A stretch of DNA of 41,962 nt from the NCBI GenBank assembly GCA_005880945.1, contig VBIU01000057.1, forward strand, positions 1 through 41,962, read 5' to 3'. The position numbers were made by a program, and so were the translations under genes. A model generated the notes under the pieces. That model ran no database searches, had not been told where the DNA came from, and was given only the letters and a program-made list of their open reading frames with translations. The DNA comes from Chloroflexota bacterium. GTDB taxonomy: Bacteria; Chloroflexota; Dormibacteria; Dormibacterales; Dormibacteraceae. Shown in pieces: positions 6,861 through 14,144 of this stretch. Position 1 is the first letter of the stretch; every line of letters begins with the position of its first letter.

Positions 6861-7835
6861 TCACCTGGTCCACCACGCGTTCGACAGCGGAAGTTCGGAA
6901 GGCATCACCTGGCGCAGAAAGGCGACACTTTTCCGAAAGCCTTCGTCAACCGAGAACAGCGCGTCCTCGTGCTCGATCGACAGAACGCCTTCGTATCCGG
7001 CGAGGCGCAGCGCTGTGACGATGCGTTTCCATTCGTCCTCGCCATGACCGTAGCCGACGGTGCGAAACACCCACGACCGCCGGTTGACCTGGTCGAGCGG
7101 CGTCGTGTCGAGAACTCCATTGAGGGCATTGTTGGCGGCATGGATTCCAGTGTCCTTGGCATGCACGTGGTGCAGCGCGCCGGCGCGTCCGAGCTCCCGG
7201 ATGGCGGTCTCGATGTCGATGCCCTGCCAGAAGAGGTGGCTCGGATCGAAGTTCGCACCGACGACCTCGCCGCAGGCTTCGCGCAGGCGGAGCAACGTTG
7301 CCGGGTTGTAGACGACAAAGCCCGGGTGCATCTCGAAACCGAGTAGGACGTGATGCCTGGCCGCGAAGGCGGCCTCTCGCCTCCAATACGGCAGCACCCT
7401 TTTCTGCCACTGCCACTCGAGGACTTCCTGGAAGTCGGTCGGCCATGCGCAGGTGACCCAGTTCGGGTAGCGGGACCGCAGCGAGTCTCCGGGGCAACCG
7501 CTGAAGAGGTTGACGCACGGGACCTCGAGCTTCTCCGCCAGCTCCACGGCGCGCCGGTACACCCTGTGACTGGCGGCCGCGATCTCCGCGCGCGGATGCA
7601 AGGGATTGCCGTGACACGAGAGCGCCGAGATCTCGAGGCCGCGGGCTCGGAATGTGTTGAGGTATTCCTTGCGGCGACTCGCCGAGCTGAGCAGCGCGGC
7701 GACGTCGCAATGCGCGGTGCCGGGATAGTTGCCGGCTCCGATCTCCACGCAATCGAGCCCGGCCGTCCGGGCGATGTCGAGCACCGCCTCCAGCGGCCGG
7801 TCGGCGTACAGGGCGGTGAGCAATCCTAGCTTCAT
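6861..7835 (-). CDS. Sugar phosphate isomerase/epimerase-like TIM-barrel protein
   Basis: This 324-residue xylose-isomerase-like TIM barrel belongs to the AP endonuclease 2 superfamily. It has the expected divalent-metal ligands at the barrel mouth: Glu168 ('GFEMHPG'), Asp197 and His200 ('NFDPSHL'), His223 or His225 ('HHVHAKD') and Glu288 ('SIEHED'). The family includes inosose and keto-sugar isomerases, epimerases and 3-keto-glycoside hydrolases. The start is ATG at 7835. It is the first gene of a two-gene operon with the sugar dehydrogenase. The partner suggests it acts on the keto-sugar that enzyme makes. It diverges from the agmatinase gene. Confidence 0.88.
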   Translation of the reverse strand: MKLGLLTALYADRPLEAVLDIARTAGLDCVEIGAGNYPGTAHCDVAALLSSASRRKEYLNTFRARGLEISALSCHGNPLHPRAEIAAASHRVYRRAVELAEKLEVPCVNLFSGCPGDSLRSRYPNWVTCAWPTDFQEVLEWQWQKRVLPYWRREAAFAARHHVLLGFEMHPGFVVYNPATLLRLREACGEVVGANFDPSHLFWQGIDIETAIRELGRAGALHHVHAKDTGIHAANNALNGVLDTTPLDQVNRRSWVFRTVGYGHGEDEWKRIVTALRLAGYEGVLSIEHEDALFSVDEGFRKSVAFLRQVMPSELPLSNAWWTR

Positions 7836-7889
7836 GGGCGCCCTCCGTTTGAGCTCACGGTTCTTGTCTGATCCGGCTCTTGCCTACCT

Positions 7890-7895
7890 TAGACT
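7890..7895 (+). promoter_or_regulatory. Candidate -10 hexamer for a leaderless agmatinase mRNA
   Basis: TAGACT matches TANNNT and ends 7 bases before the ATG at 7903. No purine-rich ribosome binding site lies between. This spacing would put transcription start at or next to the start codon. No good -35 is visible; TTGTCT at 7864 is 20 bases away. Confidence 0.3.
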
Positions 7896-7902
7896 GCCGC
7901 GC

Positions 7903-8862
7903 ATGGGTCGGGGTGAGGACGACGTCATAGGGCCTGTCGACGCGATGCAGGTGCCGCGGTTCGCGGGCCCGACCACGTTCGCCAGGCTGCCGACTCTGGA
8001 TTCGGTCGGCAAGGCCGAGGTCGCGATTCTCGGGGTTCCGTTCGACTCCGGCGTCGTGTACCGGCCCGGGGCCCGCTTCGGACCTGGCGCCATCCGGGCC
8101 GGATCGAAGATGCTCCGTCCCTTCAACGCCTGGACCGACACCGAACCTTTCGCTCATCAGGTGGCCGATGCAGGCGACGTCGCCTGCACTCCTTTCGGCA
8201 TCGAGCAGGCGATCGGTCAGATCGAAGAAGCGGCCAGGGCAACCGGCGAGCGGGCCTCCCACCTTATAGCGCTCGGCGGCGACCACACCATCGCCCTGCC
8301 ACTGCTGCGCGCGGCGGCTGCGCGCTTCGGGCCCCTGGCGCTGGTTCATTTCGATGCCCACCTCGATACGTGGAACGTTTACTTCGGCGGTGCCCGCTAC
8401 ACGCATGGCACCCCGTTCCGCCGAGCCGCCGAGGAAGGCCTCCTCGACCTCGGCCGCTCGGTCCACGTCGGGACCCGCGGCCCTCAATTCTCGGCTGCAG
8501 ACATACCGTCGGATGCCGCGCTTGGCTTCCGGATGATCGACGGCCGCGCCATCGACGAACGCGGCGCCGCCGCGATCGCGGCCGAAATTCGCGAAGTCGT
8601 CGGTCAAGCGCTGGTGTACCTCTCTCTCGACATCGACGTCCTCGACCCGGCCTTCGCACCAGGCACCGGCACGCCGGAGGCCGGCGGCTGGAGCAGCCGC
8701 GAGGCGATCGCCGTGATTCGCGGCCTCGCCGGCACCCGGCTGGCTGGCGCGGACGTGGTCGAGGTGGCGCCGGCCTACGACCACGCCGAGGTCACCGCCA
8801 TCGCGGCGGCGAACATCGTCTACGAGATCCTGTGCCTGTTCGTCTCAGCGAGTACGACTTAG
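7903..8862 (+). CDS. speB: Agmatinase / ureohydrolase family
   Basis: This 319-residue ureohydrolase would cleave agmatine to putrescine and urea. All six manganese ligands are visible: His128 ('GGDHTI'), Asp151, His153 and Asp155 ('HFDAHLD'), and Asp243 and Asp245 ('SLDIDVLDP'). The downstream 'FAPGTGTPEAGG' and the late 'EVAPAYDH' are also typical. I chose ATG at 7903 because the protein then has the normal family length; the frame is open further upstream but runs over the divergent gene's start. Guanidinobutyrase or guanidinopropionase activity cannot be excluded. It is followed, 4 bases after the stop, by the end of a convergent small gene. Confidence 0.93.
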   Translation: MGRGEDDVIGPVDAMQVPRFAGPTTFARLPTLDSVGKAEVAILGVPFDSGVVYRPGARFGPGAIRAGSKMLRPFNAWTDTEPFAHQVADAGDVACTPFGIEQAIGQIEEAARATGERASHLIALGGDHTIALPLLRAAAARFGPLALVHFDAHLDTWNVYFGGARYTHGTPFRRAAEEGLLDLGRSVHVGTRGPQFSAADIPSDAALGFRMIDGRAIDERGAAAIAAEIREVVGQALVYLSLDIDVLDPAFAPGTGTPEAGGWSSREAIAVIRGLAGTRLAGADVVEVAPAYDHAEVTAIAAANIVYEILCLFVSASTT

Positions 8863-8866
8863 GCCG

Positions 8867-9040
8867 CTAAGCCGACTTCTGCGTTTCCTCCTCGATGGCT
8901 CGTGCCCCTTGCTGCAGGTTGGCCGCCGCCTCGCGAAGGTCCATGCCCTGCCCAGCCGCTGCCTTCTCGAGGTCCTCCAATGTGATGTCGGAAGGCTTGT
9001 GGCGCTTCTCGTACTCACCGCACCCGCAGTTCAAACACAT
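8867..9040 (-). CDS. Small Cys-rich N-terminus protein, 57 residues
   Basis: This short gene begins ATG at 9040. A good ribosome binding site (AGAGGTGAT) ends about 6 bases upstream, and it stops at 8867. The protein starts 'MCLNCGCGEYEKRH', giving three cysteines in a C-x2-C-x-C pattern followed by a His, which could bind a metal. After this come 'DITLEDLEKAAAGQGMD' and a charged helical tail ('EEETQKSA'). I recognise this as a kind of small conserved protein found in high-GC bacteria but know no function for it. The strong ribosome binding site and codon pattern support a real gene. It converges on agmatinase with only 4 bases between the stops. Confidence 0.8.
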   Translation of the reverse strand: MCLNCGCGEYEKRHKPSDITLEDLEKAAAGQGMDLREAAANLQQGARAIEEETQKSA

Positions 9041-9160
9041 TTGCTATCACCTCTTGCTTTGATCTCTCTAAATGGAGAGCGCTTCAGGCAGGACAGCTAC
9101 TTGAGCGGCGGGGGTCGTTACGCTCGGCCGCCGCACGCTGTGTGGCACGCTTGAGCGACG

Positions 9161-9754
9161 GTGACTCTTGAAAGGCCGGAGCTCGTCGTGCGCGACGCCA
9201 GAGCGTGGCAGGCGTGGCTCGGCAAGCATCACTCTGACTCGAACGGCGTATGGCTGGTGCTGGCCAAGAAAGGCACTGCAGAGCCGACCAGCCTCACGTA
9301 CACGCAGGCGCTCGAGGAGGCGCTCTGCCACGGCTGGATCGACGGGCAGGCTCGCTCCGGCACCGACCGCACGTACACGCAGGGTTTCACTCCCCGCCGG
9401 CGGCGCAGTCAGTGGTCGAAGCGTAATACGGGCATCGCCGAGCAGCTGCTGGCCGCGGGCCGGATGCACCCCGCCGGCATCGCCGAGATGGAGCGGGCGA
9501 AGGCGGACGGCCGCTGGGAATCCGCTTACTCAGGTCCCGCCGCCATCGAGATGCCGCCGGACCTCGCCGCCGCGCTAGCCGCCGACCCCAACGCACAGGC
9601 GATGTTCGCGACTCTCAACCGGCTGAACAGGTACGCCGTCCTCTATCGGGTCACGACCGCCAAGCGAGCCGACACGCGGGCGCGACGGATCGAGCGGTAC
9701 GTATCGATGCTCGCGCGTGGCGAGACCGTCTACCCGCAGAAGCGCACTGGTTGA
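9161..9754 (+). CDS. YdeI/OmpD-associated family protein
   Basis: This 197-residue protein has the family hallmark 'EALCHGWIDGQ' near residues 49-59. The N-terminal segment 'WLGKHHSDSNGVWLVLAKKG' and the C-terminal helix ('RIERYVSMLARGETVYP') are also typical of the YdeI/OmdA family (sometimes called bacteriocin-protection proteins). The biochemical role is unknown; in enterobacteria a member affects polymyxin tolerance. The start is GTG at 9161 with no strong ribosome binding site. Its TGA stop (9752-9754) directly abuts the stop codon of the convergent secreted-protein gene, with no spacer. Confidence 0.87.
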   Translation: MTLERPELVVRDARAWQAWLGKHHSDSNGVWLVLAKKGTAEPTSLTYTQALEEALCHGWIDGQARSGTDRTYTQGFTPRRRRSQWSKRNTGIAEQLLAAGRMHPAGIAEMERAKADGRWESAYSGPAAIEMPPDLAAALAADPNAQAMFATLNRLNRYAVLYRVTTAKRADTRARRIERYVSMLARGETVYPQKRTG

Positions 9755-12598
9755 TCAGGTGATCACCAGGGTGACGGTCGTGGTGCGAGTAAAGCCCCCG
9801 CTCGTGCCAGAGATCACGAGAGAGTAAGTGCCGGCGGGCGTCCTTCCGTGCTTGGTCTGAATGGTCAGAGTCGAAGAGCTTGAAGCCGGGTTGGGGTTGA
9901 AGACGGCGGTGGCCCTGGGCGGAAGACCGCTCACGCTCAGCGTGACCGAGCCGTTGAAGCCGTTGAAGCTCTGAATGGTCACGACGTAGGTAGTACGAGC
10001 GCCCGCGGCGATCGTGCTGGAGGTCGGTGACGCACTCACCGCGAAGTCTGATACGACAAGGAGGGCTGTGGTCGTGTGGTTCAGGCTGCCGCTCGTACCC
10101 GAGATCGTCAGCGTGTACCTGCCCGACGGTGTGGTCGAGTCGATCGTCACGTTGAGCGTCGAGGCGGTGGTTGCCGGGTTGGGGCTGAAGCTGCCGGCTG
10201 CGCCCACGGGGAGCCCGGCCAGGTCGAGCGTGACCGGCCCACTGAACCCGCCAGTCGGATTGATGGTCACGCTGTAAGAGGTGGCGGTGGCACCCGGGCC
10301 GACGGTTCGGCTGGCCGGCGATGCACCCAGGGTGAAGTCGGGCGGTACGTTGATCACGAGCGTGGCCGAGGCAGTGTGCGTCAGGCTCCCGGCCGTGCCC
10401 GTGACAGTCAAGGAATAGGTTCCTGCCGGCGCGCTCGTGTCGGTGCCCACGGTGAGCGTCGAGCTGCCGCCCGCCGGGTTGGGGTTGAAGCTACCGCTCG
10501 CGCCTCTGGGCAGCCCGGCCAGGCTCAGAGTGACTGGGTCTGTAAAACCCCCGGTCGGTGTGATGGTCACGGTGTAGCTCGTGCCTGCGCCCGCGGTCAC
10601 GGTCTGGCTCGGAGGCGACACGCTGAGGCTGAAGTCGGGCGGGTTGGCCGCGTTCACGACGAGGGTCGCCGAAGTGGTGTGACTGAGGCTGCCGGAAGTG
10701 CCGGTGATCGTCAGCGGGTAGGTTCCGGCAGGCGTGCTGGGGTCGGTGCCCACGCTGAGCGTCGAGGCACTGATTGCCGGGTTGGGGTTGAAGCTGCCGC
10801 TTGCTGCGCTGGGCAGGCCGCTCAGGCTCAGAGTGACCGGGTCTGCAAAGCCCCCGGTCGGTGTGATGGTCACGCTGTAGCTCGTGCCCGCGCCGGCGGT
10901 CACGGTCTGGCTGGGCGGCGATGCGCTGAGGCTGAAGTTGGGCGACACCGTGCCGCCCGTCGAGATGGCAAAGTTCTGGGTCGTCCACTGCGGGAATCCG
11001 AAGATGGACTGGCCGTTGACCATGTTGCTACCCCAGACCACGCCCGCGTTGAGCGGGTCGGGGGTGGCACCCGAGTAATCGCCCCATCGGCACGGCGGGC
11101 CGTACGGCGGGCTGCAGCTGAAGTCCTGATCGACGTCGGTGCTGCTGCCCAGCAGGACCTCGCCCGCGTCCATCGTTCCCAAGGGAGTCGATCCCTGGCG
11201 ACTCTGCGCACCGATCGTTGGAGTGAGCGTGCTGCTCGCGCGGTTGTATTCGAGGACTGCGTCATTTCCGTTGATCGACGGCGAGATCGCCCCGTTGAAG
11301 ACGAAGTCGGTGGCGCTGGCAACCTCGCCCTGCTGGCGTGCGGTGAGGCTGCCGGGCAGCAGCTCGTACCACCGCACGACCGACCGGCCGCCCGCCGAAC
11401 CGATGGTGTGCTGGGTCCAAACGGCGAGGGCTCCGGCGTCCGGGTCGAAGCGAGCCACGGCCTGTGTCAGCTGTGCATCGAGAGTGTCGAGAGGATTCGG
11501 CTGCGGGGCGTCCGCGGGGACGTCGAAGGCGTTGACTGTGATATCGCCGTCGGCGGCCAGCGCCGGCAGGCCCGCCTGCTTGGTCATGTGCCACACCATG
11601 ACCCGGTTGCGGGGCCCGGCCGGCGCGGTCAACGGAGAGTGCGCGGCAACTATGTAGCCGCCGATCGAGCTCGCGGTCGTGTTCGCGGGGACCGGCGTGT
11701 CGGCGGAAGTGCCGTCTGCATTGAGGAGCAGGTGGGTGGCGTCCGCGAAGTAGTACGCGACGGCGGGGGCCGGGCAAGAGGAATCGCCAAGCGCAGGTTT
11801 GGGATATGCCCAGATGTTCGCGGTGACGAACGTGAACTTCGAATTGGCGTCGTCGTAGACGTTGCTGCCGAAGAGCAAGAAGTTGTCGTCGTGCCCGAGC
11901 TTCGGAAAGTCATTGAGGCTGCTGCCGGTGCCGGCCCCGTACCGGCACCATCCGTTGGTCAGGTCGCTAGGGTCGCTGGTCTTCGACCAGCCGAAGACCA
12001 GGAAGTTGTTGCCGGTCGCAAAGGCTACCGCGAGGTAGAACCAGCGGTTGGCCTGGAAGTCCCACTCGATCTGTGGATCGCTGAGCGTGAGGCCGGAGGG
12101 CGCGGCCGTGAAGGCGGCAGTGTCCATCGAGCTGAGCAGGCTGAGGTTGCTCTTCGAGTACACCCCGATGAGGCTGTTCACCATCTGCACGTAGTGGTTT
12201 GGCCCGACTGCTCCCGTGGGGTCGGGTGGAACGCAGCAGAAGCCTTCGTCGAAGACGGACAGGCCTGGCTGGTTGAGGTTGTTGAACAGCGACGCGTGAG
12301 GCCCAAGTTGGCCGGCCGGGGCGAAGGGGCCGGGACCGTGCGAGGCCGCCGCGCGCTCTTTGGCCAGACGGTGCGCGGCGGGGTCACGGACCAGGTGCGG
12401 CGCTGCGAGATGAGGCAGCCGCGTAGCGCGCCCCGGGCGGGAACCAAGATTCGTCACTGCGACGTGGCCCGCTGACTTCATCAGGGCTCCGGTCGCCGCG
12501 GCGCTCGCGGGAACCCCAGGCACCAAAAGCATCCCGAGCACGGCAAGGGCCGTCCCCAACGGGATCGTCTTCTTGAGCTTGCGCCGCAGCGCGTTCAC
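9755..12598 (-). CDS. Large secreted protein with four C-terminal Ig-like repeats
   Basis: This 947-residue exported protein has a basic N-terminus and hydrophobic core ('KKTIPLGTALAVLGMLLVPGVPASAAA') forming a signal peptide cleaved near residue 34. An N-terminal domain of about 500 residues follows. It contains 'CCVPPDPTGAVGPNHYVQMVN' and many Asp/Trp-rich turns, probably an all-beta (propeller-like) fold. From about residue 550 there are four tandem repeats of roughly 98 residues, each with 'SASPxSxTV...GF..PVTLSLSGLP...FNPNP...TPAGTYxLTITGTSGS'. No LPXTG or C-terminal membrane anchor is seen, so it is probably released or held non-covalently. The start is GTG at 12598 behind a G-rich stretch. 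It may be adhesive or carbohydrate-associated, but that is inference. Confidence 0.85.
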   Translation of the reverse strand: MNALRRKLKKTIPLGTALAVLGMLLVPGVPASAAATGALMKSAGHVAVTNLGSRPGRATRLPHLAAPHLVRDPAAHRLAKERAAASHGPGPFAPAGQLGPHASLFNNLNQPGLSVFDEGFCCVPPDPTGAVGPNHYVQMVNSLIGVYSKSNLSLLSSMDTAAFTAAPSGLTLSDPQIEWDFQANRWFYLAVAFATGNNFLVFGWSKTSDPSDLTNGWCRYGAGTGSSLNDFPKLGHDDNFLLFGSNVYDDANSKFTFVTANIWAYPKPALGDSSCPAPAVAYYFADATHLLLNADGTSADTPVPANTTASSIGGYIVAAHSPLTAPAGPRNRVMVWHMTKQAGLPALAADGDITVNAFDVPADAPQPNPLDTLDAQLTQAVARFDPDAGALAVWTQHTIGSAGGRSVVRWYELLPGSLTARQQGEVASATDFVFNGAISPSINGNDAVLEYNRASSTLTPTIGAQSRQGSTPLGTMDAGEVLLGSSTDVDQDFSCSPPYGPPCRWGDYSGATPDPLNAGVVWGSNMVNGQSIFGFPQWTTQNFAISTGGTVSPNFSLSASPPSQTVTAGAGTSYSVTITPTGGFADPVTLSLSGLPSAASGSFNPNPAISASTLSVGTDPSTPAGTYPLTITGTSGSLSHTTSATLVVNAANPPDFSLSVSPPSQTVTAGAGTSYTVTITPTGGFTDPVTLSLAGLPRGASGSFNPNPAGGSSTLTVGTDTSAPAGTYSLTVTGTAGSLTHTASATLVINVPPDFTLGASPASRTVGPGATATSYSVTINPTGGFSGPVTLDLAGLPVGAAGSFSPNPATTASTLNVTIDSTTPSGRYTLTISGTSGSLNHTTTALLVVSDFAVSASPTSSTIAAGARTTYVVTIQSFNGFNGSVTLSVSGLPPRATAVFNPNPASSSSTLTIQTKHGRTPAGTYSLVISGTSGGFTRTTTVTLVIT
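9758..10947 (-). repeat. Four tandem ~297-base repeats encoding Ig-like domains
   Basis: Approximate units, in coding order, are 10652-10947, 10351-10651, 10054-10350 and 9758-10053. The first two are the most alike at DNA level, sharing the stretch that encodes 'SQTVTAGAGTSY' almost unchanged. The last is the most diverged. The gradient suggests growth by recent duplication at the 5' side of the array. Confidence 0.75.
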
Positions 12599-12732
12599 TG
12601 TCTAACCCCCCAGCCACACGTGGCCGATGGCGCGAAGTATGAGCGGCTGCGCAGGAAATGGGACCACCTGTTCTTCGATGACACGCCCTCTTCGGCCAAC
12701 GAGCGAAGATTCGCGAGACGCCGGACCGGTGC

Positions 12733-12754
12733 GCTAACCTCGAGACTGGTTAGC
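12733..12754. promoter_or_regulatory. Inverted repeat between Grx-like and secreted-protein genes
   Basis: Perfect dyad GCTAACC / GGTTAGC with an 8-base centre, 20 bases after the stop of the minus-strand Grx-like gene and about 135 bases upstream of the secreted-protein start. It could be a transcription stop for the former (no T-run follows) or an operator for the latter. Confidence 0.3.
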
Positions 12755-12774
12755 TAGGCCAGCGCCTGGGTGCG

Positions 12775-13026
12775 CTAGCAGCCTACCCAGCCGAAGAGCT
12801 GCTGCACCTTGACCCGATCGAGGCCGTGGACTATCGCGTACTTCCCCATCCGCAGGAGAGGAACCCGCTCCCCGTCGAGCTGCTCCCATTCGCGCATGGC
12901 GGCTGGATCGCGGTCGACCCGCCGATATTCGAACTGGACGCCCAGCTCGTTCAGGAGCGCGACCATCGCCGTCGACTCCAGCGACTCATCCGAACCGTAC
13001 AGAACCGCCTCGTCAGCGTTGTCCAT
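12775..13026 (-). CDS. Glutaredoxin-like protein without active-site cysteines
   Basis: This 83-residue thioredoxin-fold protein has strand 1 'EAVLYGSDES', where glutaredoxins have the CxxC motif; here Ser-Asp-Glu-Ser occupies the place. The cis-Pro motif 'ERVPLL' and the glycine turn 'YAIVHGLD' are kept. The only Cys is the last residue. I chose ATG at 13026 because a good promoter-like pair lies just upstream and the longer in-frame extension (ATG at 13095) adds non-Grx sequence. Without the cysteines it is unlikely to be a disulfide reductase, and binding or scaffolding is more plausible. It lies 104 bases downstream of hemB on the same strand. Confidence 0.75.
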   Translation of the reverse strand: MDNADEAVLYGSDESLESTAMVALLNELGVQFEYRRVDRDPAAMREWEQLDGERVPLLRMGKYAIVHGLDRVKVQQLFGWVGC

Positions 13027-13042
13027 CTCTTTATCCAACGCC

Positions 13043-13072
13043 AGACTAGGCGCGTTCCACCGATAGAGCCAA
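13043..13072 (-). promoter_or_regulatory. Sigma70-like promoter for the Grx-like gene
   Basis: Reading the minus strand, -35 TTGGCT (13067-13072) and -10 TAGTCT (13043-13048) are separated by 18 bases. This predicts transcription start near 13036, 10 bases before the ATG at 13026. It supports that start and an own promoter separate from the haem operon. Confidence 0.45.
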
Positions 13073-13130
13073 TCGATAGTTCCGATGTGACGCATAGGCC
13101 TCGCTGATAGGCCCCGCCGGAGCCGGGACG

Positions 13131-14144
13131 CTAGCTTTCGGCCAGCCAGCGAGCCAGGTCGGCCGCGAGGTATGTGACGATCACGTCCGCTCCCGCGCGC
13201 GCGATTGCCGTCGTGCACTCCAGAGCTGCGGCCCTTCGGTCGAGCCATCCCCGCGCGGCCGCGGCTTCGATCATGGCCATCTCGCCGCTGACCTGGTAGG
13301 CCGCCAGCGGAACATTGAACGTCTCGCGCGCGCGCGCGAGGACGTCCAGAGAGGTAAGCGCCGGTTTGACCATCAGGATGTCAGCACCCTCGGCAAGGTC
13401 GAGCTCCATCTCATGGAGCGCCTCGCGCGCGTTGGCGAAGTCCATCTGGTAGCCCTTTCGGTCCCCGAACGATGGCGCGGAGCCGGCCGCCTCGCGGAAG
13501 GGCCCATAGAGCGCGGAAGCGGCTTTGGACGAGTACGCCAGGATCGCGGCTTGCAGGTGGCCGGCACTGTCCAGGCCGGCGCGAAGGGCCGCGACCTGTC
13601 CGTCCATCATGGCGCTCGGCGCGACCAGGTCAGCGCCGGCGTCGGCGTAGGCGACGGCAGCCTCCGCCAGCAGCGGCAGCGTGGCGTCGTTGTCTATCTC
13701 GCGCCCGTCCAGCACGCCGCAGTGGCCGTGCGAGGTGTACTCGCACAGGCAGACGTCGGCCGCCAGAACAAGGCTGACGCCGGCGTCGCGGATGCGGCGC
13801 AGCGCGCTTGGCACCGGCCCTTGGGGATCGGCTGCTCCACGCCCAATCGGGTCCTTCGCATCGGGGATTCCGAACAGGAGCACGCCGCCGACACCCAAAC
13901 GTGCAAGCTCGGCCGCCTGGGCCGCGGCCAGCTCGGGGCTCAAGCGGGAGTGGCCCGGCAGCGACGCGATGGGTTCGCGGCGCCCGCGACCTGAAACCAC
14001 GAACAGCGGGGCAAGCAACGATGCCGGGCTGAGCCTTGTCTCGCGGACGAGCGAGCGGAGGGCGGCGTTGCGTCGCAGCCGACGAGGTCGCCATGGGCCT
14101 GCGCCCGCGCCTAAACGGGTGTCGGGAGCTGCGACTCGAGCCAT
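13131..14144 (-). CDS. hemB: Porphobilinogen synthase (5-aminolevulinate dehydratase)
   Basis: HemB condenses two 5-aminolevulinate molecules to porphobilinogen in the cytoplasm. At 337 residues it has normal length. The zinc-site cysteines Cys132, Cys134 and Cys142 are in 'DVCLCEYTSHGHCG'. The two Schiff-base lysines are Lys207 ('YSSKAAS') and Lys260 ('LMVKPA'). It is thus the zinc-dependent type. The ATG start at 14144 has a near-perfect ribosome binding site (AAGGAGGT, 7 bases upstream) that lies inside the hemC-hemD gene, whose end it overlaps by 34 bases. It is the last gene of the sulfite-reductase/sirohaem operon. Confidence 0.97.
   Translation of the reverse strand: MARVAAPDTRLGAGAGPWRPRRLRRNAALRSLVRETRLSPASLLAPLFVVSGRGRREPIASLPGHSRLSPELAAAQAAELARLGVGGVLLFGIPDAKDPIGRGAADPQGPVPSALRRIRDAGVSLVLAADVCLCEYTSHGHCGVLDGREIDNDATLPLLAEAAVAYADAGADLVAPSAMMDGQVAALRAGLDSAGHLQAAILAYSSKAASALYGPFREAAGSAPSFGDRKGYQMDFANAREALHEMELDLAEGADILMVKPALTSLDVLARARETFNVPLAAYQVSGEMAMIEAAAARGWLDRRAAALECTTAIARAGADVIVTYLAADLARWLAES

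Noticed and set aside
8853..8875. CTTAG-GCCG-CTAAG dyad spanning the agmatinase and small-gene stops as a terminator
   Set aside because: Five-base arms in GC-rich DNA that simply contain the two opposed stop codons; no T-run.
9758..10947. Regularly spaced repeats that could suggest a CRISPR or satellite array
   Set aside because: The period is about 297 bases, in frame, with the divergence pattern of protein domains and no unique spacers.
10076..12475. Very long plus-strand open frame (799 codons) opposite the secreted-protein gene
   Set aside because: Its translation is Arg/Gly/Val-rich with no recognisable domain. The minus-strand frame has a signal peptide and clear Ig-like repeats. High-GC antisense frames are often open by chance.
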